Source: Dehalococcoidia bacterium UBA2160 | GTDB taxonomy: Bacteria; Chloroflexota; Dehalococcoidia; Lucifugimonadales; UBA1123 | Reading direction: 5' to 3' | NCBI GenBank assembly: GCA_002328865.1 | Contig: DCWO01000144.1 | Location: forward strand, 1-5,109 | DNA: 5,109 nt | In this document: positions 1 through 5,109 of the stretch, piece by piece | How positions within the stretch are numbered: position 1 is the first letter of the stretch | Layout of the letters: every line of letters starts with the position of its first letter | Program-made: the position numbers and the translations under genes | The notes under the pieces: generated by a model | Told to the model about the DNA's origin: nothing | Database searches by the model: none | What the model saw: the letters and a program-made list of their open reading frames with translations, nothing else

Positions 1-122
1 ATGACCGCGATGAGGACCCTCACCCAGAAAATGGCGCTGGCGACCAGCAAAAAGACACCTGCCCAGAGCCAGAGCTTTCTTCGATCCTTGGGTCTGTTTT
101 CGTGCGGCTGTCCCGATGCCAT
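1..122 (-). CDS. N-terminus of a membrane-anchored protein, truncated by the window edge
   Basis: The first 40 codons of a gene that runs off the left edge are visible. Residues 1-16 are hydrophilic and basic (R10, K12, R14, R15, K16). Residues 17-40 are strongly hydrophobic, beginning LWLWAGVFLLVASAIFW. This reads as a signal anchor or first transmembrane helix with a positive, cytoplasmic N-terminus. No small-residue cleavage motif is evident before the sequence ends. The start is well supported: ATG at 122..120 has a GGAAGG ribosome site 8 nt upstream, and an in-frame TGA lies seven codons upstream (143..141), so no earlier start exists in this frame. It follows the MFS gene by 86 bp on the same strand and may belong to the same transcription unit. 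The family cannot be named, because everything after the first helix lies outside the window. Confidence 0.72.
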   Translation of the reverse strand, partial: MASGQPHENRPKDRRKLWLWAGVFLLVASAIFWVRVLIAV

Positions 123-130
123 CGACTGAT

Positions 131-136
131 CCTTCC
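131..136 (-). promoter_or_regulatory. Ribosome binding site of the truncated membrane protein
   Basis: The minus strand reads GGAAGG here, 8 nt before the ATG at 122. This is a near-ideal Shine-Dalgarno sequence and the strongest argument that the short fragment at the left edge is a real gene. Confidence 0.65.
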
Positions 137-173
137 GTCTTCAGCACATGATAGTGTCGGATTCGACGAAATT

Positions 174-203
174 CCAGTTGTGACTGAGACAGTCGCCCAC
201 TGG
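174..203 (-). other. Two-tier intercistronic stem-loop after the MFS gene
   Basis: Starting 5 bases beyond the MFS stop codon, the minus strand has an outer 5-bp arm CCAGT/ACTGG (203..199 with 178..174). Inside it is an inner 5-bp arm GACTG/CAGTC (194..190 with 186..182), with a 3-nt loop and a small internal bulge (GGGC opposite ACA). The arms pair perfectly by eye. On the 3' side only three T residues follow (AATTTCG), so it is not a convincing Rho-independent terminator. It could be an mRNA 3'-end stabiliser, a weak attenuator, or chance. Confidence 0.35.
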
Positions 204-208
204 CTCGG

Positions 209-1630
209 CTAAGTCCCGATGACGCCGCTTGTCCTATCCTGCGCCGACAACCGAAACACCGTCAAGAACACCGCCAACGCCATGACCAACACAGCGGCGC
301 CGGTCAGATACACCAACGTCAGCGACGCAAATCCAATCACAGCGTACGCCGCGAGGGGTCCGATAGCCGACCCGACATCCTGCCAGGTCGCGTATCGGCT
401 CATGACTCTGGCCCGTCTGCGCGGCGGCGCAAGGCCGCCGATCGTCGAATCCAGGGCCGTGATTGCAGCCGCGACGGCGCCGAACGCCAGCGGAAGCCAG
501 ACGACGGCTGCGCCGAAGGTTTCCGGGATCGCGAGCAGCGCCAATCCGATCACGCAGATCGGGATCGCGCCCGCGACGATCTTCTCTCTGCCGTGCCGGT
601 CGCCCAGGTAACCGAAAAACGGAGCCGCCAATCCAGCGATCCAGCGCGTCGATATCAAGAATCCGTTCAGTGTAGCGATGCCCAACGCCACGCCCAATAT
701 CGTCGCGCCCGACGGGAGCCTCTGGCTGAGGAGGTACCCCAGCGACCCCACGAGCACACCGTTCATCACGAGGTGGAAGCAGAAGTAGGTGAAGCACAAT
801 GTCAGCACCCGACGCCGCTCTCCGACTGACAGCTCGGGGACCGGCGAGACCAGGACGTTCCACAACCACTTGCGCTTCCCGTCGGTTCGATCGCGGGTTG
901 TGGCATCGCTGTGTGGCGAAACAGACGGTGGCATCGTCGAGCTCGCAGCCGCCAACGCCCGCGGCTCGTCGTCTGAGCGTCGATGCAACCCGGCGACTGC
1001 AGGCAGAGCCAGCAATCCGAAACCGGCCATCACCAGAAAACTCGCGGTCTTGCCGGCGACATCGAAAAGCAAGCCGCCTGCGAGCACGCCAAAGATGCTG
1101 CCCGACCGCACTCCGCTCGTGAAGAACCCCATAATCCGGCCGCGATTGGAGTCGCGACTCTCCTCGATGACGACCATGTATCCGGTGAGCCTGAACACGG
1201 AAAACGCGATGCCCCACAGCACGCGAGCGGCCACCAACACCGCGAACCCTCGACCGACACCGTACGCCGCGGTCGTGCCGATGGCGATGACTATGGCGAC
1301 GGTCAAAGGCGCGACGATCCCGAACCGCTCCAGCGCCCACGCCGCCAACGAGTTCGACGCCAATCGCACGACCCTGTTCGCGCTGAGCAGCACACCGACG
1401 AGCCCGACCGAAACGCCGAACGCCTCGACGCGAGACGGCAGCACATTGTAGATCATCGAGTCGCCCATGATCACAGCCGCCGAGACCGCAGTCATGAGCA
1501 TCACGCGCCTGGGGATTGTGAATGCTGGCAAGGTTAAGATTTGGTCGTCAGACAGCCCGTTTTCGCAGGCTGGTGGTTCGGCTTCCTTAGTCCGGGCGTC
1601 AACGTAGTTTTGACGTCGTGCCCTGGCCAC
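209..1630 (-). CDS. Major facilitator superfamily (MFS) permease
   Basis: A 473-residue inner-membrane transporter of the usual MFS length, moving small solutes by uniport, symport or antiport. The hydrophobic pattern fits two six-helix bundles. Helix 1 is near residues 44-62 and helix 2 near 74-98. Helices 3-6 fill about 106-215. A hydrophilic, charged central loop spans about 216-272, and helices 7-12 run from about 274 to 460. The second half keeps a clear MFS motif A between its second and third helices, GYLGDRHGREK (340-350). In the first half that position is degenerate (around SANRVVRLASNS, 83-94) and lacks the DRxGRR core. A basic loop, PPRRRARVMSRYATWQDVG (402-420), precedes helix 11. 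The start is uncertain. The GTG at 1630 has only a weak ribosome site and gives a 43-residue polar tail; an ATG at residue 44 would begin right at helix 1. An in-frame TGA shortly upstream excludes starts much further up. It lies 50 bp after the TIM-barrel gene on the same strand. Direction of transport and substrate (drug, sugar or organic acid) cannot be told. Confidence 0.9.
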   Translation of the reverse strand: MARARRQNYVDARTKEAEPPACENGLSDDQILTLPAFTIPRRVMLMTAVSAAVIMGDSMIYNVLPSRVEAFGVSVGLVGVLLSANRVVRLASNSLAAWALERFGIVAPLTVAIVIAIGTTAAYGVGRGFAVLVAARVLWGIAFSVFRLTGYMVVIEESRDSNRGRIMGFFTSGVRSGSIFGVLAGGLLFDVAGKTASFLVMAGFGLLALPAVAGLHRRSDDEPRALAAASSTMPPSVSPHSDATTRDRTDGKRKWLWNVLVSPVPELSVGERRRVLTLCFTYFCFHLVMNGVLVGSLGYLLSQRLPSGATILGVALGIATLNGFLISTRWIAGLAAPFFGYLGDRHGREKIVAGAIPICVIGLALLAIPETFGAAVVWLPLAFGAVAAAITALDSTIGGLAPPRRRARVMSRYATWQDVGSAIGPLAAYAVIGFASLTLVYLTGAAVLVMALAVFLTVFRLSAQDRTSGVIGT

Positions 1631-1680
1631 GAGTGTTCTACCGACTGCGCAGGGACATCAAGGACATTTCGCATCCTGGC

Positions 1681-2511
1681 CTACCCGACCGAGGGTCCCA
1701 GGAGCTGCCGTAGCGCGTCCCGGCTCCGCAGCATGCCGCCCGGTCCGTCGTCGGTGTTCTGCGTCTCCAGCGCCATCGTGAACGGGTACCCGGCGAGGTC
1801 GTCACGCAGGCTCGACCAGTCGATGGCGCCCTGCCCGATCTCGAAATGATCGTCAATCCCGTCGCTGTCATGGACGTGGATGTGGCGCAGGTACGGTGCG
1901 AACCCCGCGAACGCGTCCGTCAGTCCACCCGACTGGTGGGCGTGGCCGGTGTCTAGCGTGATGCGCAGAAGCGGACTGTTGACAGCCTCGACCACCTGCA
2001 CCAACTCGCGATAGCTCCGGATGACGTTGCCCTTCGTGTGGACCAGATTCTCGACGCACAGCACCGTTCCCGTGCGCTCGGCGACCGGCACCGCGTCGGA
2101 TAGGAAGCTCGTCAGATTCGCGATCGCCTCGAGCCGTGCCGGCTCCGATGTCTCCTCCGGCGCCACCCCAGGCACGTCCACCGGACCCGGATGGACGACG
2201 ATAGGTCGCGCGCCGATGTCGTACGCCAGGTTCAGCGTCGCCTCCAACTCGGCGAAGTGCCGGGCTCGTCGGCTCGGGTCGTGGGTCGCGGGCGCGACGC
2301 CGCGATGGATGTGGTGTATCGACAGGTCGATGCCGTTGCTGGCCGCCTCGGTCCGCACCAACCTCACGTCCTCCGCCGACATGGCGTCCGGCCACAGCGT
2401 GGGCGACCCGAACTCGAGCCCGCGGAACCCGTGTTCGACGGTGAACTCGATCGCCTCCCGCGCCGTGCAGTCGAACCCTAGCGCTATGGTCGACACCGCT
2501 ATCGTGGGCAT
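1681..2511 (-). CDS. Sugar phosphate isomerase/epimerase family TIM-barrel protein
   Basis: A 276-residue, apparently complete cytoplasmic protein of the xylose-isomerase-like / AP-endonuclease-2 TIM-barrel superfamily, typical in length. The barrel landmarks appear in order: GLEFG with E33 (strand 2), IDLSIHHIH with H66/H67 (strand 3), PIVVHPG with H107 (strand 4), VLCVENL with E154 (strand 5), ITLDTGH with D187 and H190 (strand 6), HIHVHDSDG with H212 and H214 (strand 7), and MALET with E249 (strand 8). E154, D187, H212 and E249 match the spacing of the four divalent-metal ligands of tagatose/psicose 3-epimerase-type enzymes, so an active metal-dependent isomerase or epimerase is likely. 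By family, substrates are sugars, inositols or hydroxypyruvate, but a deoxyribonuclease IV-like role cannot be ruled out from sequence alone. The start ATG at 2511 has a GGAG site 9 nt upstream. It lies 55 bp downstream of the alpha/beta hydrolase gene and is followed by the MFS permease, which fits a small catabolic operon. Confidence 0.88.
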   Translation of the reverse strand: MPTIAVSTIALGFDCTAREAIEFTVEHGFRGLEFGSPTLWPDAMSAEDVRLVRTEAASNGIDLSIHHIHRGVAPATHDPSRRARHFAELEATLNLAYDIGARPIVVHPGPVDVPGVAPEETSEPARLEAIANLTSFLSDAVPVAERTGTVLCVENLVHTKGNVIRSYRELVQVVEAVNSPLLRITLDTGHAHQSGGLTDAFAGFAPYLRHIHVHDSDGIDDHFEIGQGAIDWSSLRDDLAGYPFTMALETQNTDDGPGGMLRSRDALRQLLGPSVG

Positions 2512-2520
2512 GTGATTTTA

Positions 2521-2524
2521 CTCC
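2521..2524 (-). promoter_or_regulatory. Ribosome binding site of the TIM-barrel gene
   Basis: The minus strand reads GGAG here, 9 nt before the ATG at 2511. It supports that start codon, which also gives the expected short N-terminus directly before the first barrel strand (TIAVSTIAL). Confidence 0.5.
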
Positions 2525-2566
2525 GTTTCGTCGATGAAAGCGCTCGGGATGCGGCTGAAATCCAAG

Positions 2567-3418
2567 CTACGCGTCCGAATCCAGGCCCGCCAGGAACCAC
2601 CGCACGGTGGCTTCGAAGGCGGCGGGGGTGTCTTGGTAGAGCCAGTGGGCGGCGTCTTCGAGCTCGGCCAGGCGGACTTGGTGTTTGGGCAAGGCCTCGC
2701 GCATCTTGACGGCTGTTTCGTGGGTGAGCAGCGTGCTTCGACGGCCTCGGACGATGAGGGTCGGGCATTGGATTTTCGACCAGGACGCCCAGAGGTCGGG
2801 GCGTTCGTACTCGGCCATCACCAATGGATCGCTTTTCCAAACGACGCCGCCGTCGGGGTGGTCACGGGTGATGGCTTGGGCCTGGCGGCGGAGCATCGCT
2901 TCGGCGGCGAACATGGGGCGATTGCGAAGTTTCTCGATCACGGGGTCCATCGAGTCCCAGACAAGCGGTTCGGAATGGAACGCTTCGAAGTCGCGTTGGG
3001 TTTGCGGATTGATCGGGTCGGGGTCGATGTCGATGATGATTAGGGCGCGCACAGCTTCGGGATGCTCAACGGCGTAGGCCCAGGCGTAGCGCCCTCCTGC
3101 CGAGTGACCGACCATCACGAGACCGCGGCCGTGGGACGCATCGAGATGCTCGACGGTGGCGTCCACGTCGCTAACGAGGTCTTCGAAGCGGTATGCGCCT
3201 GAGGCGGGCCATCCGCTGTCGCCGTGTCCACGGCTGTCCAACGCGACGACGTGGTGTTCGCCTCGCATCGCAGCGGCGAACTCATCGAAGCTTCGAGCGC
3301 TATCGCGCAGGCCGTGGAGCAGCAGCATCGGGGGCGATCCAGCCGATCCCCAATCGACGTAGTGAAGGCGCAGTCCGTTGTGATCGAAGTATGCGTCAAT
3401 AGGTACGGCGGACGTCAT
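2567..3418 (-). CDS. Alpha/beta-fold hydrolase
   Basis: A 283-residue, probably cytoplasmic serine hydrolase of the alpha/beta-hydrolase superfamily, with no signal peptide. Visible landmarks are: an N-terminal strand pair (LRLHYVDWG, 16-24), the oxyanion-loop motif LLLHGLRDS (32-40), VVALDSRGHGDS (57-68), the nucleophile elbow GHSAGG with S106 (104-109), and H258 in DAAHWLYQD as the catalytic histidine. The usual acid position after strand 7 reads RGRRSTLL, with no Asp or Glu. D130 in IIIDIDP after strand 6 lies 24 residues past the nucleophile and is the likely acid, an arrangement I recall for the YbfF esterase type. The ATG at 3418 overlaps the amidase stop as ATGA, with no good ribosome site of its own. 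Translation is therefore probably coupled to the amidase. The same frame stays open for 47 more codons upstream, but those lie inside the amidase gene and look like non-coding shadow. Esterase, C-C hydrolase or dehalogenase activity are all possible within the superfamily. Confidence 0.88.
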   Translation of the reverse strand: MTSAVPIDAYFDHNGLRLHYVDWGSAGSPPMLLLHGLRDSARSFDEFAAAMRGEHHVVALDSRGHGDSGWPASGAYRFEDLVSDVDATVEHLDASHGRGLVMVGHSAGGRYAWAYAVEHPEAVRALIIIDIDPDPINPQTQRDFEAFHSEPLVWDSMDPVIEKLRNRPMFAAEAMLRRQAQAITRDHPDGGVVWKSDPLVMAEYERPDLWASWSKIQCPTLIVRGRRSTLLTHETAVKMREALPKHQVRLAELEDAAHWLYQDTPAAFEATVRWFLAGLDSDA

Positions 3419-4344
3419 CTGACGGGCAGGTACGCTTTCGGGAATTTGGCGACCACCGAGTAAAGGATGTCGACCATGTTGGCGAGCCTGACTTTGGCGA
3501 CCTGGGAGCAAAGCTGGTACGCATCCAGCCTGTCCAGGGAGTAACTGGACTCCAGCCACATGATGAGTTCGTAGAACGCGATCCGAGCGGCGTCTTCCAT
3601 CGGCCTAGCGCTGCCCACGGCCATCAAGTGGTCGTCGGAGATCACTCTGGGTGTGCCGATCGCTTGGCCTTTGATCAGGTCCACGGTCAGTACGCCTCGT
3701 GTAGGGATCTCCGTCGCGACGCCGCTGACCTCCCCGTCGCCCTGGGCCGCGTGGCCGTCGCCGATGTGCAGCAGCGCGCCCGGCACGTTGACCGGCAGGT
3801 GAACTACGTTGCCCGGACACACGTCGGCGGCGTCCATGTTGCCGCCGTGGAAGCCGGGCGACAGGGACGACACGGCCTCCAGTTCCGGCGCCGTGCCTAT
3901 CGTTCCGTAGAACGGTTCGTAGGGTATCGGAGCGATGGGTAAGTCCTTGGAAAACGTGACTCGACCGTCGGCGATGGGATGAAGCATCACTCGGGCGGGA
4001 AGCGGCGGCTGGAGCGTTCTGGTGAACACGGTGCTGCACAACCCGCCGAACTCCGGGATCAGCGCGCTCACGCCGTAGTCCCGAGTGACTTCGATGGAGT
4101 GTATCGTCACTGTCAGCGTGTCGCCTTGTTCGGCGCCGTTCACGTAGACAGGCCCGGTGAGTGGATTGACGAACGGCAGAGTGACGATCTGCGTGATGTC
4201 GTCATCCGGCGACGTGATCCGATTCTCGAATGCGTCGAGGGTCTCGACGATGAAGGTTTCGCCGGGTTCCACGGTTTCGGTCGGCTCGGCGTACGGTCCG
4301 ATGACGTAGGCGTATTTTCCAGGCGAGTTTGAGATGACTTTCAT
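3415..4344 (-). CDS. Acetamidase/formamidase family protein
   Basis: A 309-residue cytoplasmic amidohydrolase of the FmdA/AmdA family, which hydrolyses short-chain amides such as formamide or acetamide to ammonia and the carboxylic acid. Family hallmarks are clear: NPLTGPVYVNGAEQGD (60-75), GTIGTAP (147-153), HGGNMD (166-171), and the block around LLHIGDGHAAQGDGE (191-205), where H193, D196, H198, Q201, D203 and E205 form the conserved metal and active-site region. Length matches the short bacterial form (about 300 residues) rather than the roughly 400-residue formamidase. The start chosen is ATG at 4344, which has GGAAG 6 nt upstream and begins MKVISNSPGKY. A GTG at 4392 would add 16 residues but has no ribosome site. 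The stop overlaps the next gene's ATG by 4 bases. It is probably the first gene of the cluster and would supply nitrogen and a carbon acid. The family assignment is firm; the exact amide is unknown, and many homologues have no tested substrate. Confidence 0.93.
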   Translation of the reverse strand: MKVISNSPGKYAYVIGPYAEPTETVEPGETFIVETLDAFENRITSPDDDITQIVTLPFVNPLTGPVYVNGAEQGDTLTVTIHSIEVTRDYGVSALIPEFGGLCSTVFTRTLQPPLPARVMLHPIADGRVTFSKDLPIAPIPYEPFYGTIGTAPELEAVSSLSPGFHGGNMDAADVCPGNVVHLPVNVPGALLHIGDGHAAQGDGEVSGVATEIPTRGVLTVDLIKGQAIGTPRVISDDHLMAVGSARPMEDAARIAFYELIMWLESSYSLDRLDAYQLCSQVAKVRLANMVDILYSVVAKFPKAYLPVR

Positions 4345-4350
4345 TGGTGA

Positions 4351-4355
4351 CTTCC
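4351..4355 (-). promoter_or_regulatory. Ribosome binding site of the acetamidase/formamidase gene
   Basis: The minus strand reads GGAAG here, 6 nt before the ATG at 4344. It favours this start over the in-frame GTG at 4392, which has no purine-rich site upstream. Confidence 0.5.
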
Positions 4356-4436
4356 GCTGCGGTCCAAGGCGTTCGTTGCTGTCCCGACTCACAAGTTCGT
4401 CGCATCAAGCGCGTTTCGTGCTGGTGTGAAGCTGTG

Positions 4437-4524
4437 GTTCGACAGGGTCACCACGAACGGAAAAACCCACCGATCCGTTCGCCCCTTCGGCAAGCTCTGG
4501 ACAAGATCTGAGCCCGTCGAAAGG
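4437..4524. repeat. Nested imperfect inverted repeat, probable interspersed intergenic element
   Basis: Outer arms are TTCGACAGGGTCA (4438..4450) and TGAGCCCGTCGAA (4509..4521), complementary at 11 of 13 positions. Inner arms CGAACGG (4454..4460) and CCGTTCG (4475..4481) pair perfectly around a 14-nt loop. The right half also carries CTTCGGCAAGCTC (4485..4497). These words resemble the GTTCGACAGGCTCACCACGAA and CTTCGACAAGCTCAGG type repeats found scattered between genes in many high-GC bacterial genomes (my recollection, not a search). It lies in the 216-bp gap between the sigma factor stop and the amidase start, 37 bp beyond the sigma factor stop. It may also fold in RNA and act as a 3'-end structure for that gene. 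The T-run (TTTTT on the minus strand) lies inside the loop rather than after a stem, so it is not a standard terminator. Only one copy is in the window. Confidence 0.55.
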
Positions 4525-4560
4525 TCGTTGACTGCCTTGAGCGAACTCCGGAACTGCTCG

Positions 4561-5109
4561 CTAAAGCTCGGAGTTGAGCTCGTCGAGTTTGGGCAGCTTG
4601 CCGGATGAACGCAGCAGGTTCAGCGCCTGCTTTTCGAGCTGTCGCACGCGCTCTCGGGTTACGCCGAGTTCGTGACCGACCTCTTCAAGCGTCCGGGGTC
4701 GATCGTCGATGAACCCAAACCTGAGCGCCAAGACCATTCTGAGTCGCGGGGTCAGGTCTTCCAACGCCTGGATGATGTCTTCACGGGTGAGCATGCGCAT
4801 GGCGACTTCGTCCGGCGTCCAGCCGCTCTCGTCCTTGATGAAGTCCTCAAGCGTGGACTCCTCTTGACCTACAGGCGTGCCCAGAGAAACGGTGCTCTGC
4901 CGTTGCCGCATCAGCGCTTCGACGTTCTCGACTTGCCACTCCAGCTCCTTGGCCAACTCGGCCGGAGTCGGGTCTCGGTCTTGCGCGCGCATCAGTTTGC
5001 GCTCGGCGGCGTTTAGCTGCTGGAGCCGTTCGACGACGTGCACCGGAAGTCGGATCGTCCTGCCCTGGTCGGCCAAAGCCCTGGTCACGGCTTGGCGAAT
5101 CCACCAGGT
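4561..5109 (-). CDS. RNA polymerase sigma-70 family factor, C-terminal part
   Basis: The last 182 residues of a sigma-70 factor are visible; the N-terminal part lies beyond the right edge. It directs RNA polymerase to promoters. In the visible fragment, residues 1-10 (TWWIRQAVTR) are the end of region 2.4, which reads the -10 element. RTIRLPVHVVE (17-27) is region 3.0. Region 3.1 spans about 30-75, and ESTLEDFIKDE (84-94) is the region 3.2 finger that enters the active site. REDIIQALEDLTPRLRMVLALRFGF (109-133) covers region 4.1. RTLEEVGHELGVTRERVRQL, from residue 139, is the region 4.2 helix-turn-helix that reads the -35 element. These match primary (RpoD/SigA) or closely related group 2 sigmas, and the extracytoplasmic class is excluded because region 3 is present. 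The C-terminal tail, SSGKLPKLDELNSEL, lacks the HPSRS-like segment common after region 4.2 in primary sigmas. The gene ends with TAG at 4561 and is probably transcribed separately from the catabolic cluster downstream. Confidence 0.94.
   Translation of the reverse strand, partial: TWWIRQAVTRALADQGRTIRLPVHVVERLQQLNAAERKLMRAQDRDPTPAELAKELEWQVENVEALMRQRQSTVSLGTPVGQEESTLEDFIKDESGWTPDEVAMRMLTREDIIQALEDLTPRLRMVLALRFGFIDDRPRTLEEVGHELGVTRERVRQLEKQALNLLRSSGKLPKLDELNSEL

Noticed and set aside
148..153. TATCAT on the minus strand as a -10 promoter element for the left-edge gene
   Set aside because: It is five of six to the consensus and well placed, but no acceptable -35 hexamer is found at 16-18 bp spacing and there is no extended -10. 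It is too weak to call in sequence of this composition.
234..1340. Long open frame of 368 codons on the minus strand in a second frame of the MFS gene
   Set aside because: The translation is extremely rich in Arg, His and Gly with no membrane or domain pattern, and it lies wholly within a clear MFS permease in another frame. It is a high-GC shadow.
789..1537. Overlapping plus-strand open frames of 220 and 184 codons opposite the MFS gene
   Set aside because: They are low-complexity, Arg/Thr/Pro/Ala-rich translations antisense to a well-supported gene, with no recognisable motif.
1653..1667. Direct repeat GGACAT-CAA-GGACAT upstream of the MFS gene as an operator
   Set aside because: Two 6-bp words are too short to separate from chance, and there is no nearby promoter to regulate.
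3419..3559. 47-residue N-terminal extension of the alpha/beta hydrolase
   Set aside because: It would lie inside the amidase coding region in another frame and reads as shadow sequence (QSQARQHGRHPLLGG). The family's first strand begins just after the ATG at 3418.
4454..4481. Rho-independent terminator for the sigma factor
   Set aside because: A perfect 7-bp stem is present, but the T-run is in the loop and nothing T-rich follows the stem on the minus strand. It is better described as part of the palindromic repeat.

Overview
The window is compact, high-GC bacterial chromosome with every recognisable gene on the minus strand. No rRNA, tRNA, CRISPR array or transposase is visible. The organism cannot be named from this. 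Bacterial origin is clear from the sigma-70 factor. The mix of a single-domain acetamidase/formamidase, a xylose-isomerase-like TIM-barrel protein, an alpha/beta hydrolase and an MFS permease is common in metagenome-derived heterotrophs such as Chloroflexota or Poribacteria-like lineages, but that is a guess.

Layout in order of transcription, from right to left. At the right edge is the C-terminal part of a sigma-70 family factor (4561..5109), cut by the window end. A gap of 216 bp follows. It holds an imperfect nested inverted repeat (about 4437..4524) that looks like a copy of an interspersed intergenic element. Next is an acetamidase/formamidase (3415..4344), whose stop overlaps the start of an alpha/beta hydrolase (2567..3418) in a 4-base ATGA junction. 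After 55 bp comes a sugar phosphate isomerase/epimerase-type TIM-barrel protein (1681..2511), and after 50 bp a 12-helix MFS permease (209..1630). After an 86-bp gap with a small two-tier stem-loop, a further gene begins at 122 and runs off the left edge. Its first 40 residues are a basic tail followed by a membrane segment.

The four central genes are tightly spaced and co-directional, so they are plausibly one catabolic transcription unit. In that model the permease imports an organic compound, the amidase and alpha/beta hydrolase cleave amide and ester (or similar) bonds, and the TIM-barrel enzyme isomerises or epimerises a polyol- or sugar-like product. That pathway is inferred from gene order and family membership only. 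No substrate can be read from the sequence. I see no clear evidence of a wholly new biological system here.
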